Below are positions 10,759 to 18,059 of a DNA stretch of 64,000 nt, one piece after another (position 1 is the first letter of the stretch; every line of letters begins with the position of its first letter). Under the pieces are notes generated by a model. The model was not told the origin of the DNA. It saw only the letters and a program-made list of their open reading frames with translations, and did not search any database. The stretch is taken from the NCBI RefSeq assembly GCF_005886805.2, contig NZ_CP045429.1, positions 62,001 to 126,000 of the forward strand, in the 5' to 3' direction. Source of the stretch: Pseudoalteromonas rubra (lineage in GTDB: Bacteria > Pseudomonadota > Gammaproteobacteria > Enterobacterales > Alteromonadaceae). The position numbers and the translations under genes are program-made.

Positions 10759-11385
10759 ATGAAAAAGAAAATTATTACACAATTGACGAAGAACACAGAT
10801 ATATTTTCGGCAAGTTTTAAGAAAGACAAAACTTGGATGTTAGTATTCGAGCCATCAACTAAAAATGTGAGAAGTGGGGTTGGATTTAGTGAGTACTCGT
10901 CAGGTACAAAGTTTTTTTATTGGGTTTTTCCTGATGTTTGCTTTCCGTTTATTTTCCCTTACTCTCTACTGGGGAATGTAGATGTTTCAGACACAGATAG
11001 GGCCCACTTTTTGGGTAAAGGCTCTAGTCCGTCAGAAAGCGAGTTGATTGACTTCATTTTGGATAAGTGCAAGCTGGTTAGGGAAAGCTTAGCTTTGGAT
11101 TATACAAGTTTGGTCGAATTTCTATCTGCCAACTATGATAAATTATCCAGTTTCGAAAAAGCTGATTATATTCTCCTTAGGTTTTATATTGAAAGGGATT
11201 TTATGTTAGTAAATGAAGCTGAAAAATTAGTTCCAAAGCTTAATTCACACAACCCTAAAACGATTAAATTTAGAGATTTTATTCAGCTGCTAAAGTCTCA
11301 GGAAGAATCCAAGATTATTAATGAAATAGAGTTGTTTAAGAAGGAGAATGAAAAAGTTTGGCAAGCTCATTTTGTTGAAAACTAA
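10759..11385 (+). CDS. Probable immunity protein for the main Rhs tip
   Basis: A 208-residue protein starting 2 bp after the Rhs stop, the usual toxin-immunity spacing. There is no signal peptide or membrane segment, so it should act in the cytoplasm, which fits a nuclease toxin. It has an N-terminal beta-rich half with a FYWVFP motif near residue 52 and a helical C-terminal half. I see clear similarity to the orphan protein at 36201-36851: FYWVFP against LYWFFP, followed by a matching SESELIDFIL / SEEEIRDVIV helix and a TSLVEFL / STLRELAFL stretch. The base composition is AT-rich compared with the Rhs core, typical of immunity genes. No named family is recognised; function rests on position. 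Confidence 0.72.
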   Translation: MKKKIITQLTKNTDIFSASFKKDKTWMLVFEPSTKNVRSGVGFSEYSSGTKFFYWVFPDVCFPFIFPYSLLGNVDVSDTDRAHFLGKGSSPSESELIDFILDKCKLVRESLALDYTSLVEFLSANYDKLSSFEKADYILLRFYIERDFMLVNEAEKLVPKLNSHNPKTIKFRDFIQLLKSQEESKIINEIELFKKENEKVWQAHFVEN

Positions 11386-11403
11386 TAGTTGTTGCTAGAG
11401 AGT

Positions 11404-11533
11404 TACAAGGATATATATGGACGCTCCAGCGATGTCAAGCCGAGTAGGCCTGAGGGGTAGCGAGTTTTCGTTACCCCGTTCGTTATGTTACTCGTGTTGC
11501 CACACCTGATGCTTGGTCCAGTCCGCTATAAAT
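11404..11533 (+). repeat. About 130-bp dispersed repeat, copy 1 (pair with 33068-33199)
   Basis: Begins near GTTACAAGGATATATATGG and runs to CCGCTATAAATG. It matches 33068-33199 with only a few substitutions. It contains an imperfect hairpin around GGGGTAGCGAG / TTCGTTACCCC. Both copies begin directly after an Rhs immunity gene (stops at 11385 and 33062), so this is the conserved 3' boundary of those two cassettes. No protein of credible length is encoded. Confidence 0.75.
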
Positions 11534-11550
11534 GAACTAGGGGAGTTAAG

Positions 11551-11820
11551 GTGACACCCATTCAAAATTGGCGCTCAGTGAGCGCCTGTTTTCTGTGCAA
11601 CCACGCCAGTGCGGTGTGCAGTGGAAATCAGCGCTGGCATGCACAACTGATCAGCGGAGGGTGCATTTGCGGCCAGTCCCATCAGGTGGCTGTGCTGCCG
11701 AAATTGATGGCTCGCGCTGGCAGCCACTGCATAGTTCTACTTATTTGGTCTGCTTATAAGTTACAAGGACACCCACCCAAAGTCTTAGACATTCAGTCTG
11801 GGCTTTTGGATGGGGGATGA
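11551..11820 (+). CDS. Repeated small Cys/His-rich ORF, copy 1 (3' part runs into a REP)
   Basis: A GTG start follows a good Shine-Dalgarno (AGGGGAG). The first ~50 residues are nearly identical to the ORF at 16233-16412, including CNHASAVCSGNQRWHAQ and SGGCICGQSHQ, a spacing of Cys and His that could bind zinc. After that this copy diverges and its last ~20 codons are simply translated REP sequence starting at 11767, so the 3' end has been replaced. A 17-base palindrome (11570-11586) lies inside the ORF and looks terminator-like, so the segment may be non-coding. Function unknown. Confidence 0.35.
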   Translation: MTPIQNWRSVSACFLCNHASAVCSGNQRWHAQLISGGCICGQSHQVAVLPKLMARAGSHCIVLLIWSAYKLQGHPPKVLDIQSGLLDGG

Positions 11821-11848
11821 GATGGACGCGCCTAAATCGGCGTTAGTG
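11767..11848 (+). repeat. REP-like palindromic element, type A (copy A1)
   Basis: Starts with GGAC, then ACCCACCCAAAG, an inner AGAC-ATTCA-GTCT hairpin and the returning arm CTTTTGGATGGGGG, so the whole folds into a long stem. It is followed by the conserved tail GGACGCGCCTAAATCGGCGTTAG. It is preceded by GTTACAA. Same family as the left ends of the transposase elements at 12560 and 33360. Confidence 0.8.
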
Positions 11849-11858
11849 CAAGTTACAA

Positions 11859-11904
11859 GGACACCCACCCAAAGTCTTAGACATTCAGTCTGGGCTTTTG
11901 GATG
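11859..11904 (+). repeat. REP-like element, type A, truncated (A2)
   Basis: Same GGACACCCACCC hairpin as A1 but cut off after CTTTTGGATG, directly followed by a new GTTACAAGGAC start. A2 and A3 therefore form a partial tandem. Confidence 0.75.
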
Positions 11905-11917
11905 CAGTAAGTTACAA

Positions 11918-12018
11918 GGACACCCACCCAAAGTCTTAGACATTCAGTCTGGGCTTTTGGATGGGGGATGAGATGGACGCGCCTAAATCGGCGTTAGTGG
12001 ACTACGCTGAATCCCAAC
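11918..12018 (+). repeat. REP-like element, type A (A3)
   Basis: Full type-A unit from GGAC to the tail GACTACGCTGAATCCCAAC. Identical to A1 over the shared length, with about 20 bp more tail. Confidence 0.8.
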
Positions 12019-12029
12019 GGAAGATACAT

Positions 12030-12153
12030 GGACACCCACCCTAAAGTGGCGTTTGTAAGGTACGCCGTCTACCTTTAGGTAATGCTCAATGGATTGAGGA
12101 TGCTAGATTATGCCAATGGCAAGGAAGAGGCAGGTCAGCCTATCAGACACTAA
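12030..12153 (+). pseudogene. 5' fragment of a REP-associated transposase element
   Basis: The segment matches the left end of the elements at 12560 and 33360: GGACACCCACCCTAAA, the GGCGT...ACGCC hairpin, the leader ending in GCTAGATT, then ATG at 12110 and about 15 codons (MPMARKRQVSLSDTK). The homology stops abruptly at 12153 and ten bases later a fresh type-A REP begins. It is a transposase gene decapitated by a REP, useful as evidence of how the array is assembled. Confidence 0.8.
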
Positions 12154-12162
12154 AAGTTACAA

Positions 12163-12263
12163 GGACACCCACCCAAAGTCTTAGACATTCAGTCTGGGCT
12201 TTTGGATGGGGGATGAGATGGACGCGCCTAAATCGGCGTTAGTGGACTACGCTGAATCCCAAC
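12163..12263 (+). repeat. REP-like element, type A (A4)
   Basis: Full type-A unit, same sequence as A3, preceded by AGTTACAA. It separates the transposase fragment from the Rhs fragment that follows. Confidence 0.8.
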
Positions 12264-12282
12264 ACTTACAAACCAATCACGA

Positions 12283-12536
12283 GCCGTAAAACACAGCTCA
12301 ACATTAACGATGCGGTTGATAGCCAGTGGCACTATCACCCCAGCCAGCCCTGGCGTCTGGACAGCGAGCAACGCGGCAGCTGGGTACGGTCATACCTGTA
12401 TGATCCGCTGGGGCGTCAGGTCGCATCGGTCACCGATCTGGAAAGCGCACTGAGCTGTAAAGATGAAGTCAGCTACGAGCCTGCCACCAAAGATGTGCGG
12501 ATAACCGACGCGCTGGCCTCAGTGCATGATGCTAAA
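12283..12536 (+). pseudogene. Tipless 254-bp fragment of the Rhs core
   Basis: Collinear with 8187-8440 of the main Rhs gene without indels and with very few substitutions (for example CGCGCTGG for CGCACTGG). It begins within the codons for GRKTQLN and ends at DAKC. It has no start, no core motif and no tip. It lies between REP A4 and the transposase element starting at 12560. It is probably a remnant of a longer orphan Rhs cassette. Confidence 0.85.
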
Positions 12537-12559
12537 CGTAGTTATAAGCGTAGTTATAA

Positions 12560-13828
12560 GGACACCCACCCTAAACTGGCGTACGGAATGTACGCCGTCT
12601 ACCTTTAGATAATGCTCAATGGATTGAGGATGCTAGATTATGCCAATGGCAAGGAAGAAGCAGGTCAGCTTATCAGACACTAAGTACTACCACTGCATAT
12701 CCCGGTGTGTTCGCCGGGCATTTCTGTGCGGCAACGACCGCGTCACGGGCAAGTCTTATGAACATCGGCGAGACTGGGTTGAGGAAAAATTACTGACCCT
12801 TGCGAAGGTGTTTTGCATTGATGTGTGTGGCTACGCGGTGATGAGCAATCACACGCATATCGTGCTGTATGTAGATGATAAGAAAGCGCAGAGGTTAACA
12901 GATAAAGCAATCGTTCTTCGCTGGCATAAGTTGTTTAAGGGCAACTGGTTGACGCACAAATTCATCAATGGTGATGCGCTGAGCGAGTCAGAGCGCAATA
13001 TGCTTGATGGAGACATAAGAGAGTTCAGAATACGCCTTGCGAGCATCAGCTGGTTCATGCGGGTGTTGAATGAAGACATTGCCCGCAAGGCCAATAAAGA
13101 AGATGGTTGTACAGGCCGGTTTTGGGAAGGGCGATTTAAGTCACAGGCCTTACTGGATGAAGCGGCACTGGCAGCGTGTCTAGCTTATGTTGACCTGAAC
13201 CCAGTCAGAGCCAAAATGGCAGCGACACCGGAAACGTCTGATTATACTAGCATTAAAAAGCGTATTGAGTATGCACGACAAGGAAAGCAGCCTAAGAGCT
13301 TACTACGCTTTGCTGGTAACCCAAGAAAACACATGCCCAAAGGATTGCCCTTTGAGCTGACTTATTACATACAGCTGGTTGAGCTAACAGGCCGATGCAT
13401 GCGTGCAGATAAGCGAGGTTGTATCAGTGATAGCCAGCCACTGCTGACACGATTGCAAATAGAGCCGGATAGCTGGCTCAAACTAACTACGCAGTTCACA
13501 AAGGTGTTTCATGGCGCGGTAGGGCGAAAGCAAGCGATGACAGATTACTGTGAGCACCTTCACAAAAAGCGACGCACCAACCTGACTCAGTGCGAGCGAT
13601 TACTGGGTTAACACTTTTTCTTTTTCACCATTTCAACTTATCTAAGTTCAGGCCTGGATGCGCATTCGTATTGTCCGAATCTGATTATTCTTCAAGATTT
13701 CGTGTTTAAACATATGACTTTCACTGCTCAGAGCTTATAGGAAGCGCTGAATTTGATAGTCTTGCATTTCGACTTTGAAACTGCCCACAATTGGTCTGTG
13801 AATATACGGGTGGGTGTCTCCTGAAAAC
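12560..13828 (+). mobile_element. RAYT/REP transposase element, copy 1
   Basis: About 1.27 kb. The left end is GGACACCCACCC followed by a CTAAA...TTTAG stem with an inner GGCGTAC/GTACGCC hairpin (12572-12608). The right end is GGGTGGGTGTCTCCTGAAAAC (13808-13828). The termini are inverted copies of one another (GGACACCCACCC against GGGTGGGTGTCTCC). It contains one gene (12640-13611) and about 190 bp of non-coding right-end sequence. The whole element recurs at 33360-34627 with few differences. The ends match the REP-like repeats scattered through the locus. Confidence 0.8.
12640..13611 (+). CDS. REP-associated Y1/HUH tyrosine transposase (RAYT), copy 1
   Basis: A 323-residue IS200/Y1-like transposase of the REP-associated group. 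The HUH metal-binding motif is NHTHIV (H71-T-H73), and the family signature GCTGRFWEGRFKSQALLDE followed by AYVDLNPVRA is present at about 157-189 (Y183 is a candidate but I cannot name the catalytic tyrosine with certainty). Family enzymes nick and rejoin single-stranded DNA at REP hairpins. ATG is preceded by a leader shared with the second copy. Near-identical to 33440-34411. It is the only transposase type linked to the surrounding REPs, so it is the likely enzyme that spread them. Confidence 0.88.
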   Translation: MPMARKKQVSLSDTKYYHCISRCVRRAFLCGNDRVTGKSYEHRRDWVEEKLLTLAKVFCIDVCGYAVMSNHTHIVLYVDDKKAQRLTDKAIVLRWHKLFKGNWLTHKFINGDALSESERNMLDGDIREFRIRLASISWFMRVLNEDIARKANKEDGCTGRFWEGRFKSQALLDEAALAACLAYVDLNPVRAKMAATPETSDYTSIKKRIEYARQGKQPKSLLRFAGNPRKHMPKGLPFELTYYIQLVELTGRCMRADKRGCISDSQPLLTRLQIEPDSWLKLTTQFTKVFHGAVGRKQAMTDYCEHLHKKRRTNLTQCERLLG

Positions 13829-13864
13829 CTCAGTGCGAATTTCTGGTGGGTGTCCCTGAAAACT
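13829..13864 (+). repeat. Right half of a type-C REP
   Basis: CAGTGCGAATTTCTGGTGGGTGTCCCTGAAAACT (split here as the distal arm) matches the right half of the 52-bp palindromes at 29349, 34663 and 35339. It abuts the right end of the transposase element and directly precedes orphan Rhs cassette 2. Confidence 0.75.
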
Positions 13865-15672
13865 CTCGAACTCTTTTACATGCCATCTATGAGCGGGTTA
13901 AAGGGTCACAGACCGAAACCTTCCATTACGATGCCAATGGTAATCAGACAGGTGCAACGGTCTTGCTCAATGGGGTGTCGCAGGAACGTACGCTGACCTA
14001 CAGCGCCCGTAACAAGGTTACCCAAATCAGCCAAAATGGCGAGGTGATAAACTTTGAGTACGACGCTAATAATCGCCGTTATAAGCGCACAGAAGGCAGC
14101 AAAACCATCTACTATGTTGGCGCGCTGGAGATTGTGGATGAAGGTGCCAGTGGTGAATTTGCCAATCAGCATTATGTGCGTCGCAGCATTAACGGCGATG
14201 CGGTGCAGACGTATCACCCGAATGGGCAGGCCAGCCTGCAATGGCTGTTTACGGACCATCAGGGCTCAGTGGTGGCCATTACCGACTATGCCGGTAAGTT
14301 CCTCAAACGCTTTAGCTATGACGTATTTGGTAAACAAAGTGAGATAGTCAGACCGCCCAGCAGTGATACCAGCTACACTCAATGGTCCGCAGCTACAATG
14401 GGGATCTTTACCCGGGTGCCTGCGAACAGCCGCAGTTATACGGGCCATGAGCCCATTACGCTGGGCGGCGATAACCGCATCATTCATATGAATGGTCGAG
14501 TGTACGATGCAGATACGGGCAGGTTTATGCAGGCGGATCCTTTTGTTCAGGCGCCGAGTAATTTGCAGAACTATAACGCTTATTCTTATGTGTTGAATAA
14601 TCCGCTATCTTATACGGATCCGAGTGGGTATTTGTTTAAGAAGCTTCTTAAGGGCGCAATGAAGGCGACGGGAACGTGGCAAATGCTTCGCGCTATTGGC
14701 AAGGTTCCTTGGCTCAACACCGTGGTCACCATTGGCCTCAACTTTATTCCAGGCTGTCAGGGTTGGTGTGCCGCTGCGGCAACTGCGGCATATAGTGCAG
14801 GCTCTACCTTTGCTACTACGGGAAGTTTAAATAAAGGATTAACCGCTGGTTTGACGGCTGCTGCTATGCCCGGAGGTGGAAGTGCCGGTGCGATACTTGC
14901 GAGTGCTGCGATTGGAGGTGTTTCATCTAAGTTGATGGGTGGTAACTTTGGTCACGGATTCTTTGCTGCTGGACTGGGTGCTGCTGCTGGAAACATTGGT
15001 GGAGGGATCAGAAATCCGCTCGGAAAAATTGTGGTAAGTGCGATTGTGGGTGGAACGGTTTCAAAAGTAACTGGCGGAAAGTTTGCTAATGGTGCGTTCA
15101 GTGCGGCTTTTGCTGCAGCGATGAGAGCGGATTGGGGGCGAAAACAAAAGTATGATAGCTCGACTTCGGGCTCTCAAAATGACGGCTTCGTAAAAAACAA
15201 AAAACTAGCTTCGAAAGCCACAAAGTATGCGCAAGAGATGATAATGTCGATTGATGCTACCGTCAGTGGCAGTCCAGAAATCAGTCAATCAGATTTATTG
15301 AGCTATGTCGAATCAATTGAGAATCAGTGGACGGGTACGTATAAAAATGGCGATGGAGATGTATTAATGTTGGAAGTTAACCTAGAAGTTGTTGAGTCAG
15401 GTGGAGATATAAGTGTCTTACCTTGTGAAAAGTGTGGATACCGGCTAGTAGATGGCGGGCTTGCGTTAGTTCGAGGCATAGCTCTTCATGGTGGGAATGA
15501 AATGTGGTTTAGTAAAGAATATGGTGGTCAGTATACTGCGGCTCATGAGTTTGGTCATGTCCTTGGGTTTGATCATATCGGTAATCATCAATTAATGTCT
15601 GAAGGAGGCGGAGGAGGGAATGTTGCTAAGCCAAGCTTCTCAACCATTAAAGCTCTATTTGAGAATTACTAA
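13846..15672 (+). CDS. Orphan Rhs cassette 2: Rhs core fragment with metzincin-like protease tip
   Basis: The frame opens inside the REP right half; Rhs homology starts at about 13875 (HAIYERVKGSQTE), corresponding to about 8962 of the main gene, and continues nearly identical through the core ending DPSGYLFK. A divergent glycine-rich pre-toxin segment with GGNFGHGF and GGKFANGA follows. The tip (about residue 435 on) ends with HEFGHVLGFDH, the zinc motif HExxHxxGxxH (H567, H571, H577), and a Met-turn-like LMSE (M584), the hallmarks of metzincin metallopeptidases. The 5' two-thirds of an Rhs shell is missing, and there is no convincing ribosome site, so this is probably a silent donor of a tip rather than an expressed toxin. 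It sits 1 bp before its immunity gene. Confidence 0.8.
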   Translation: MGVPENSRTLLHAIYERVKGSQTETFHYDANGNQTGATVLLNGVSQERTLTYSARNKVTQISQNGEVINFEYDANNRRYKRTEGSKTIYYVGALEIVDEGASGEFANQHYVRRSINGDAVQTYHPNGQASLQWLFTDHQGSVVAITDYAGKFLKRFSYDVFGKQSEIVRPPSSDTSYTQWSAATMGIFTRVPANSRSYTGHEPITLGGDNRIIHMNGRVYDADTGRFMQADPFVQAPSNLQNYNAYSYVLNNPLSYTDPSGYLFKKLLKGAMKATGTWQMLRAIGKVPWLNTVVTIGLNFIPGCQGWCAAAATAAYSAGSTFATTGSLNKGLTAGLTAAAMPGGGSAGAILASAAIGGVSSKLMGGNFGHGFFAAGLGAAAGNIGGGIRNPLGKIVVSAIVGGTVSKVTGGKFANGAFSAAFAAAMRADWGRKQKYDSSTSGSQNDGFVKNKKLASKATKYAQEMIMSIDATVSGSPEISQSDLLSYVESIENQWTGTYKNGDGDVLMLEVNLEVVESGGDISVLPCEKCGYRLVDGGLALVRGIALHGGNEMWFSKEYGGQYTAAHEFGHVLGFDHIGNHQLMSEGGGGGNVAKPSFSTIKALFENY

Positions 15673-15673
15673 T

Positions 15674-16222
15674 ATGAAGGTGTTAAGTGCATTACTTCTC
15701 TTCGCCTATTTTTCTTTTAATTGTAGGCTTTTATTTGCAAGTGAAACTGGGAGTTCAGATTACTTCCTTTATGAAAGTCATCCCATGGTTTCGTTTGACG
15801 GAGGGTGTATAGGGAGTAAGTTTGAGCAGATTAGAGGTAAGGCGAGATTTACTAGAGAGCTGTTTCCATTAACCTCCTGTGGAGGAAAACACAGTAAAGC
15901 GATTGTTTCATTCGACAGTTCGGTAAAGGAGAGTGAAATTAAGTTTGTTGTTAGCCTTTTGGTGGAGCTTGGGGTGTTAAGTAATAGTTATGGATATGAT
16001 AGTAATGATTTTAAGTTCAAATTTCTTGAGCATATAGAAAATATCCGGGACTTTATGGGGTTAAAAGCTGATCAGATTAGTGTTTCAATCTATGAAAGAT
16101 GGGAAGCAAAGAAAATAATATCTATTCAATATCATGATGGCTCAAAATTTATATTAACAAAGGTTTTAACGAATGGTTTAAATATTGAGTCGGTTTCTTC
16201 AAATCGACTCATGATGAACTAG
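15674..16222 (+). CDS. Probable exported immunity protein for the protease tip
   Basis: The ATG one base after the toxin stop gives 182 residues beginning with a typical signal peptide (MKVLSALLLFAYFSFNCRLLFA, cleavage near residue 22). A longer frame reaches back into the toxin but has no reason to be used. The mature part has two Cys (about 43 and 66) and no named domain. Export to the periplasm fits neutralisation of a protease delivered there. AT-rich like the other immunity genes. Assigned by position only. Confidence 0.65.
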   Translation: MKVLSALLLFAYFSFNCRLLFASETGSSDYFLYESHPMVSFDGGCIGSKFEQIRGKARFTRELFPLTSCGGKHSKAIVSFDSSVKESEIKFVVSLLVELGVLSNSYGYDSNDFKFKFLEHIENIRDFMGLKADQISVSIYERWEAKKIISIQYHDGSKFILTKVLTNGLNIESVSSNRLMMN

Positions 16223-16232
16223 GGGAGTTAAG

Positions 16233-16412
16233 GTGACACCCATTCAAAATTGGCGCTCAGTGAGCGCCTTTTTTCTGTGCAATCACGCCAGCGCGGTGTG
16301 CAGTGGAAATCAGCGCTGGCATGCACAACAGACCAGCGGAGGATGCATTTGCGGCCAGTCCCACCAACTGGTGGCACTGTACAAACTGAGTAATCACGCC
16401 GATGTGAACTGA
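16233..16412 (+). CDS. Repeated small Cys/His-rich ORF, copy 2
   Basis: A 59-residue ORF with a GTG start and AGGGGAG ribosome site, 10 bp after the immunity gene. It carries the same CNHAS...C...H and GGCICGQSH pattern as the ORF at 11551. Tiny pieces of the same DNA recur at 34637-34651 and 35111-35127. The terminator-like palindrome at 16252 lies within it, so it could equally be a non-coding 3' boundary module of the cassettes. No function recognised. Confidence 0.4.
   Translation: MTPIQNWRSVSAFFLCNHASAVCSGNQRWHAQQTSGGCICGQSHQLVALYKLSNHADVN
16252..16275 (+). terminator. Intrinsic terminator after cassette 2
   Basis: GGCGCTCAGTGAGCGCC is a perfect palindrome followed by TTTTTT. It lies 30 bp after the immunity gene. 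The copy at 11570-11586 has the same stem but TGTTTT after it. Confidence 0.65.
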
Positions 16413-16446
16413 TCCCTAACGCTGGCTTTACTGAGCTATAGTCGAG

Positions 16447-17391
16447 TCAGGCCAGGTAGTAAGACATTCGCTTGAGGATTTTTTCGAGGTATAAGGTTGT
16501 ACCAATTTGGTAGTCATGCATATCCTGTAGATCTTCGGTGAGCTTTCCCGCGAGTGAATGGTCAATGGATTTTAAAAAGGCCATTTTATGGTGATATGTG
16601 TCCTCAATTAATCCGATTTCGAGGGCCAGCTTTAACCAATAGTGATAGCACTGAATCGCTCCATCAAAATCGACGGCTTGTTTGGAGTAAAACCCCATTG
16701 GGACCAGATAAAAACTCTCATTATCTGATTCGTCTGCATTTAGCCAGTTAGCAATGCGATAATACAAGTCTGCCGCAATGGGTGAAAGTGGCAGTGTCAT
16801 TGCCATTCGCATGAACATTTTTGTTGTTGATATCAGCTCAGTGCAAAGAGATGCGTATTCGGGATCGTGGACTTTCTCGAAAGTCAAAATAAGCAAGTAA
16901 GTGAGTGCATCCAGACTATCCTGCTCACTAAGTGCATGAACTGTTTTTCCATAAGGGTGCTTGCGTTTTATATTTCCTCTGGTTGTACGGGCAATACACT
17001 TAGAGGATATGGCCGGTGGCAATGACAGCAAAATAGAGTTAATGTTTGCTTCAGTATAAGGTGTATCTAAAAGTTGCCAGATTGGATGGCAAATAGTTGA
17101 GTACATTAAGTCAATTTCGATGTGCAACTGTTTTTGCAATTTCTGCTCAATGTTGCGAACAACGCCTTCTCTCCCGATCACTTCTCCGTCACGCTTTTTA
17201 TAAAACAGCTTATTCAGGTTGTGCTTTTTGGTTAGAGCACTTTTCGAGCCGTCTTCTGCATATAGTAGCTTTTTGGTCACCTGGTAAGGGTTTTTTGATT
17301 CAGTGATGTTTTGAATAAAAGAAGCAAAGTAACGAGTCGCCAGGCTTTTGCTTGGTGGTGAAAGGCGTTTGTAGTCATGGAAGTTGAGCAT
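16447..17391 (-). CDS. Unknown 314-residue protein, divergent from a small DNA-binding-like gene
   Basis: I do not recognise a family. The protein is soluble, helical, Lys/Leu-rich and lacks a signal peptide or membrane segment. The helical character from about residue 60 onward suggests an alpha-solenoid-like fold, but no repeat consensus is clear. It is transcribed away from the small gene at 17577, with about 185 bp between the two starts. Both are at the left edge of the island that splits the Rhs cassette array. The upstream ribosome site is weak. Confidence 0.6.
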   Translation of the reverse strand: MLNFHDYKRLSPPSKSLATRYFASFIQNITESKNPYQVTKKLLYAEDGSKSALTKKHNLNKLFYKKRDGEVIGREGVVRNIEQKLQKQLHIEIDLMYSTICHPIWQLLDTPYTEANINSILLSLPPAISSKCIARTTRGNIKRKHPYGKTVHALSEQDSLDALTYLLILTFEKVHDPEYASLCTELISTTKMFMRMAMTLPLSPIAADLYYRIANWLNADESDNESFYLVPMGFYSKQAVDFDGAIQCYHYWLKLALEIGLIEDTYHHKMAFLKSIDHSLAGKLTEDLQDMHDYQIGTTLYLEKILKRMSYYLA

Positions 17392-17576
17392 AAAAAGTTG
17401 TGCATTTCAATGTACACAGTGACCTATAAAAGCAAAGTGAAGTTAAGTCAGTGATTTAGAGTTCATCGTTTATGAAAATCCATATCTTTAATCTAATAAT
17501 AAGACCTTTGATGGTTTTTGCCAGCTTGACTAGGCTTACTCAGTTGCGTTTAGTTTACCTTTTAAGGGGGTTGTCT

Positions 17577-17846
17577 GTGAGTGAAGCGATTGACCCAGAA
17601 TGTAAGGCGCTTGCACTGCAATTGGAGCAAGATTTACTGGGATTATACGGTAGCCCGATACTATCTGGTGAGCAGTTGAGGTTAGCCATGGGGTATAGAA
17701 GTGTTGAGGCACTTCGGCAGTCTATTGTTCGTAACACCATTCCTATCAAGATATTCACTATTCAAAACCGCAGGGGGCGTTATGCATTAACCAAAGACGT
17801 CGCACTCTGGCTGGCACAGCAAAGAACCGATTCAAGTGATACTTAA
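17577..17846 (+). CDS. Small putative DNA-binding protein
   Basis: The frame is open from 17472, but the strong AAGGGGG at 17564-17570 points to GTG 17577 (or TTG 17571), giving 89 residues from MSEAIDPE. The region LSGEQLRLAMGYRSVEALRQ followed by RRGRYALTKDVALWLAQ resembles the helix-turn-helix plus wing of small MerR/AlpA-like accessory regulators, but no exact family is recognised. It is divergent from the unknown gene at 16447-17391, so it may regulate that pair. Confidence 0.5.
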   Translation: MSEAIDPECKALALQLEQDLLGLYGSPILSGEQLRLAMGYRSVEALRQSIVRNTIPIKIFTIQNRRGRYALTKDVALWLAQQRTDSSDT

Positions 17847-18059
17847 CGTCTGGAGGTACTAAATGATTGTATAGTGTGTTTTATTTTTGCCGGAGCTAGA
17901 AAGCAGAAGGCCCGAGTTGGTCCCTCGAGCCCTATGTGTTGATTGTCGAGTTGTAGATACCGACTCCTCAATCCTAGTTCCTCACTGCACTTAGGTCAAG
18001 CTTTCTACTGCGAAGGCCGGGGATGCTTTGTGCTTGTTTTTTACATGAGGAAAGAAAAT

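Noticed and set aside
11767..12263. Regularly repeated units that could suggest a CRISPR array
   Set aside because: The repeats are 46-101 bp, long hairpins with no unique spacers of constant size, and no cas gene is present. They match the ends of the RAYT elements.
17943..18059. 39-codon N-terminal extension of IstA
   Set aside because: It runs through the proposed element end and lacks a ribosome site; ATG 18060 has GAGGAAAG.
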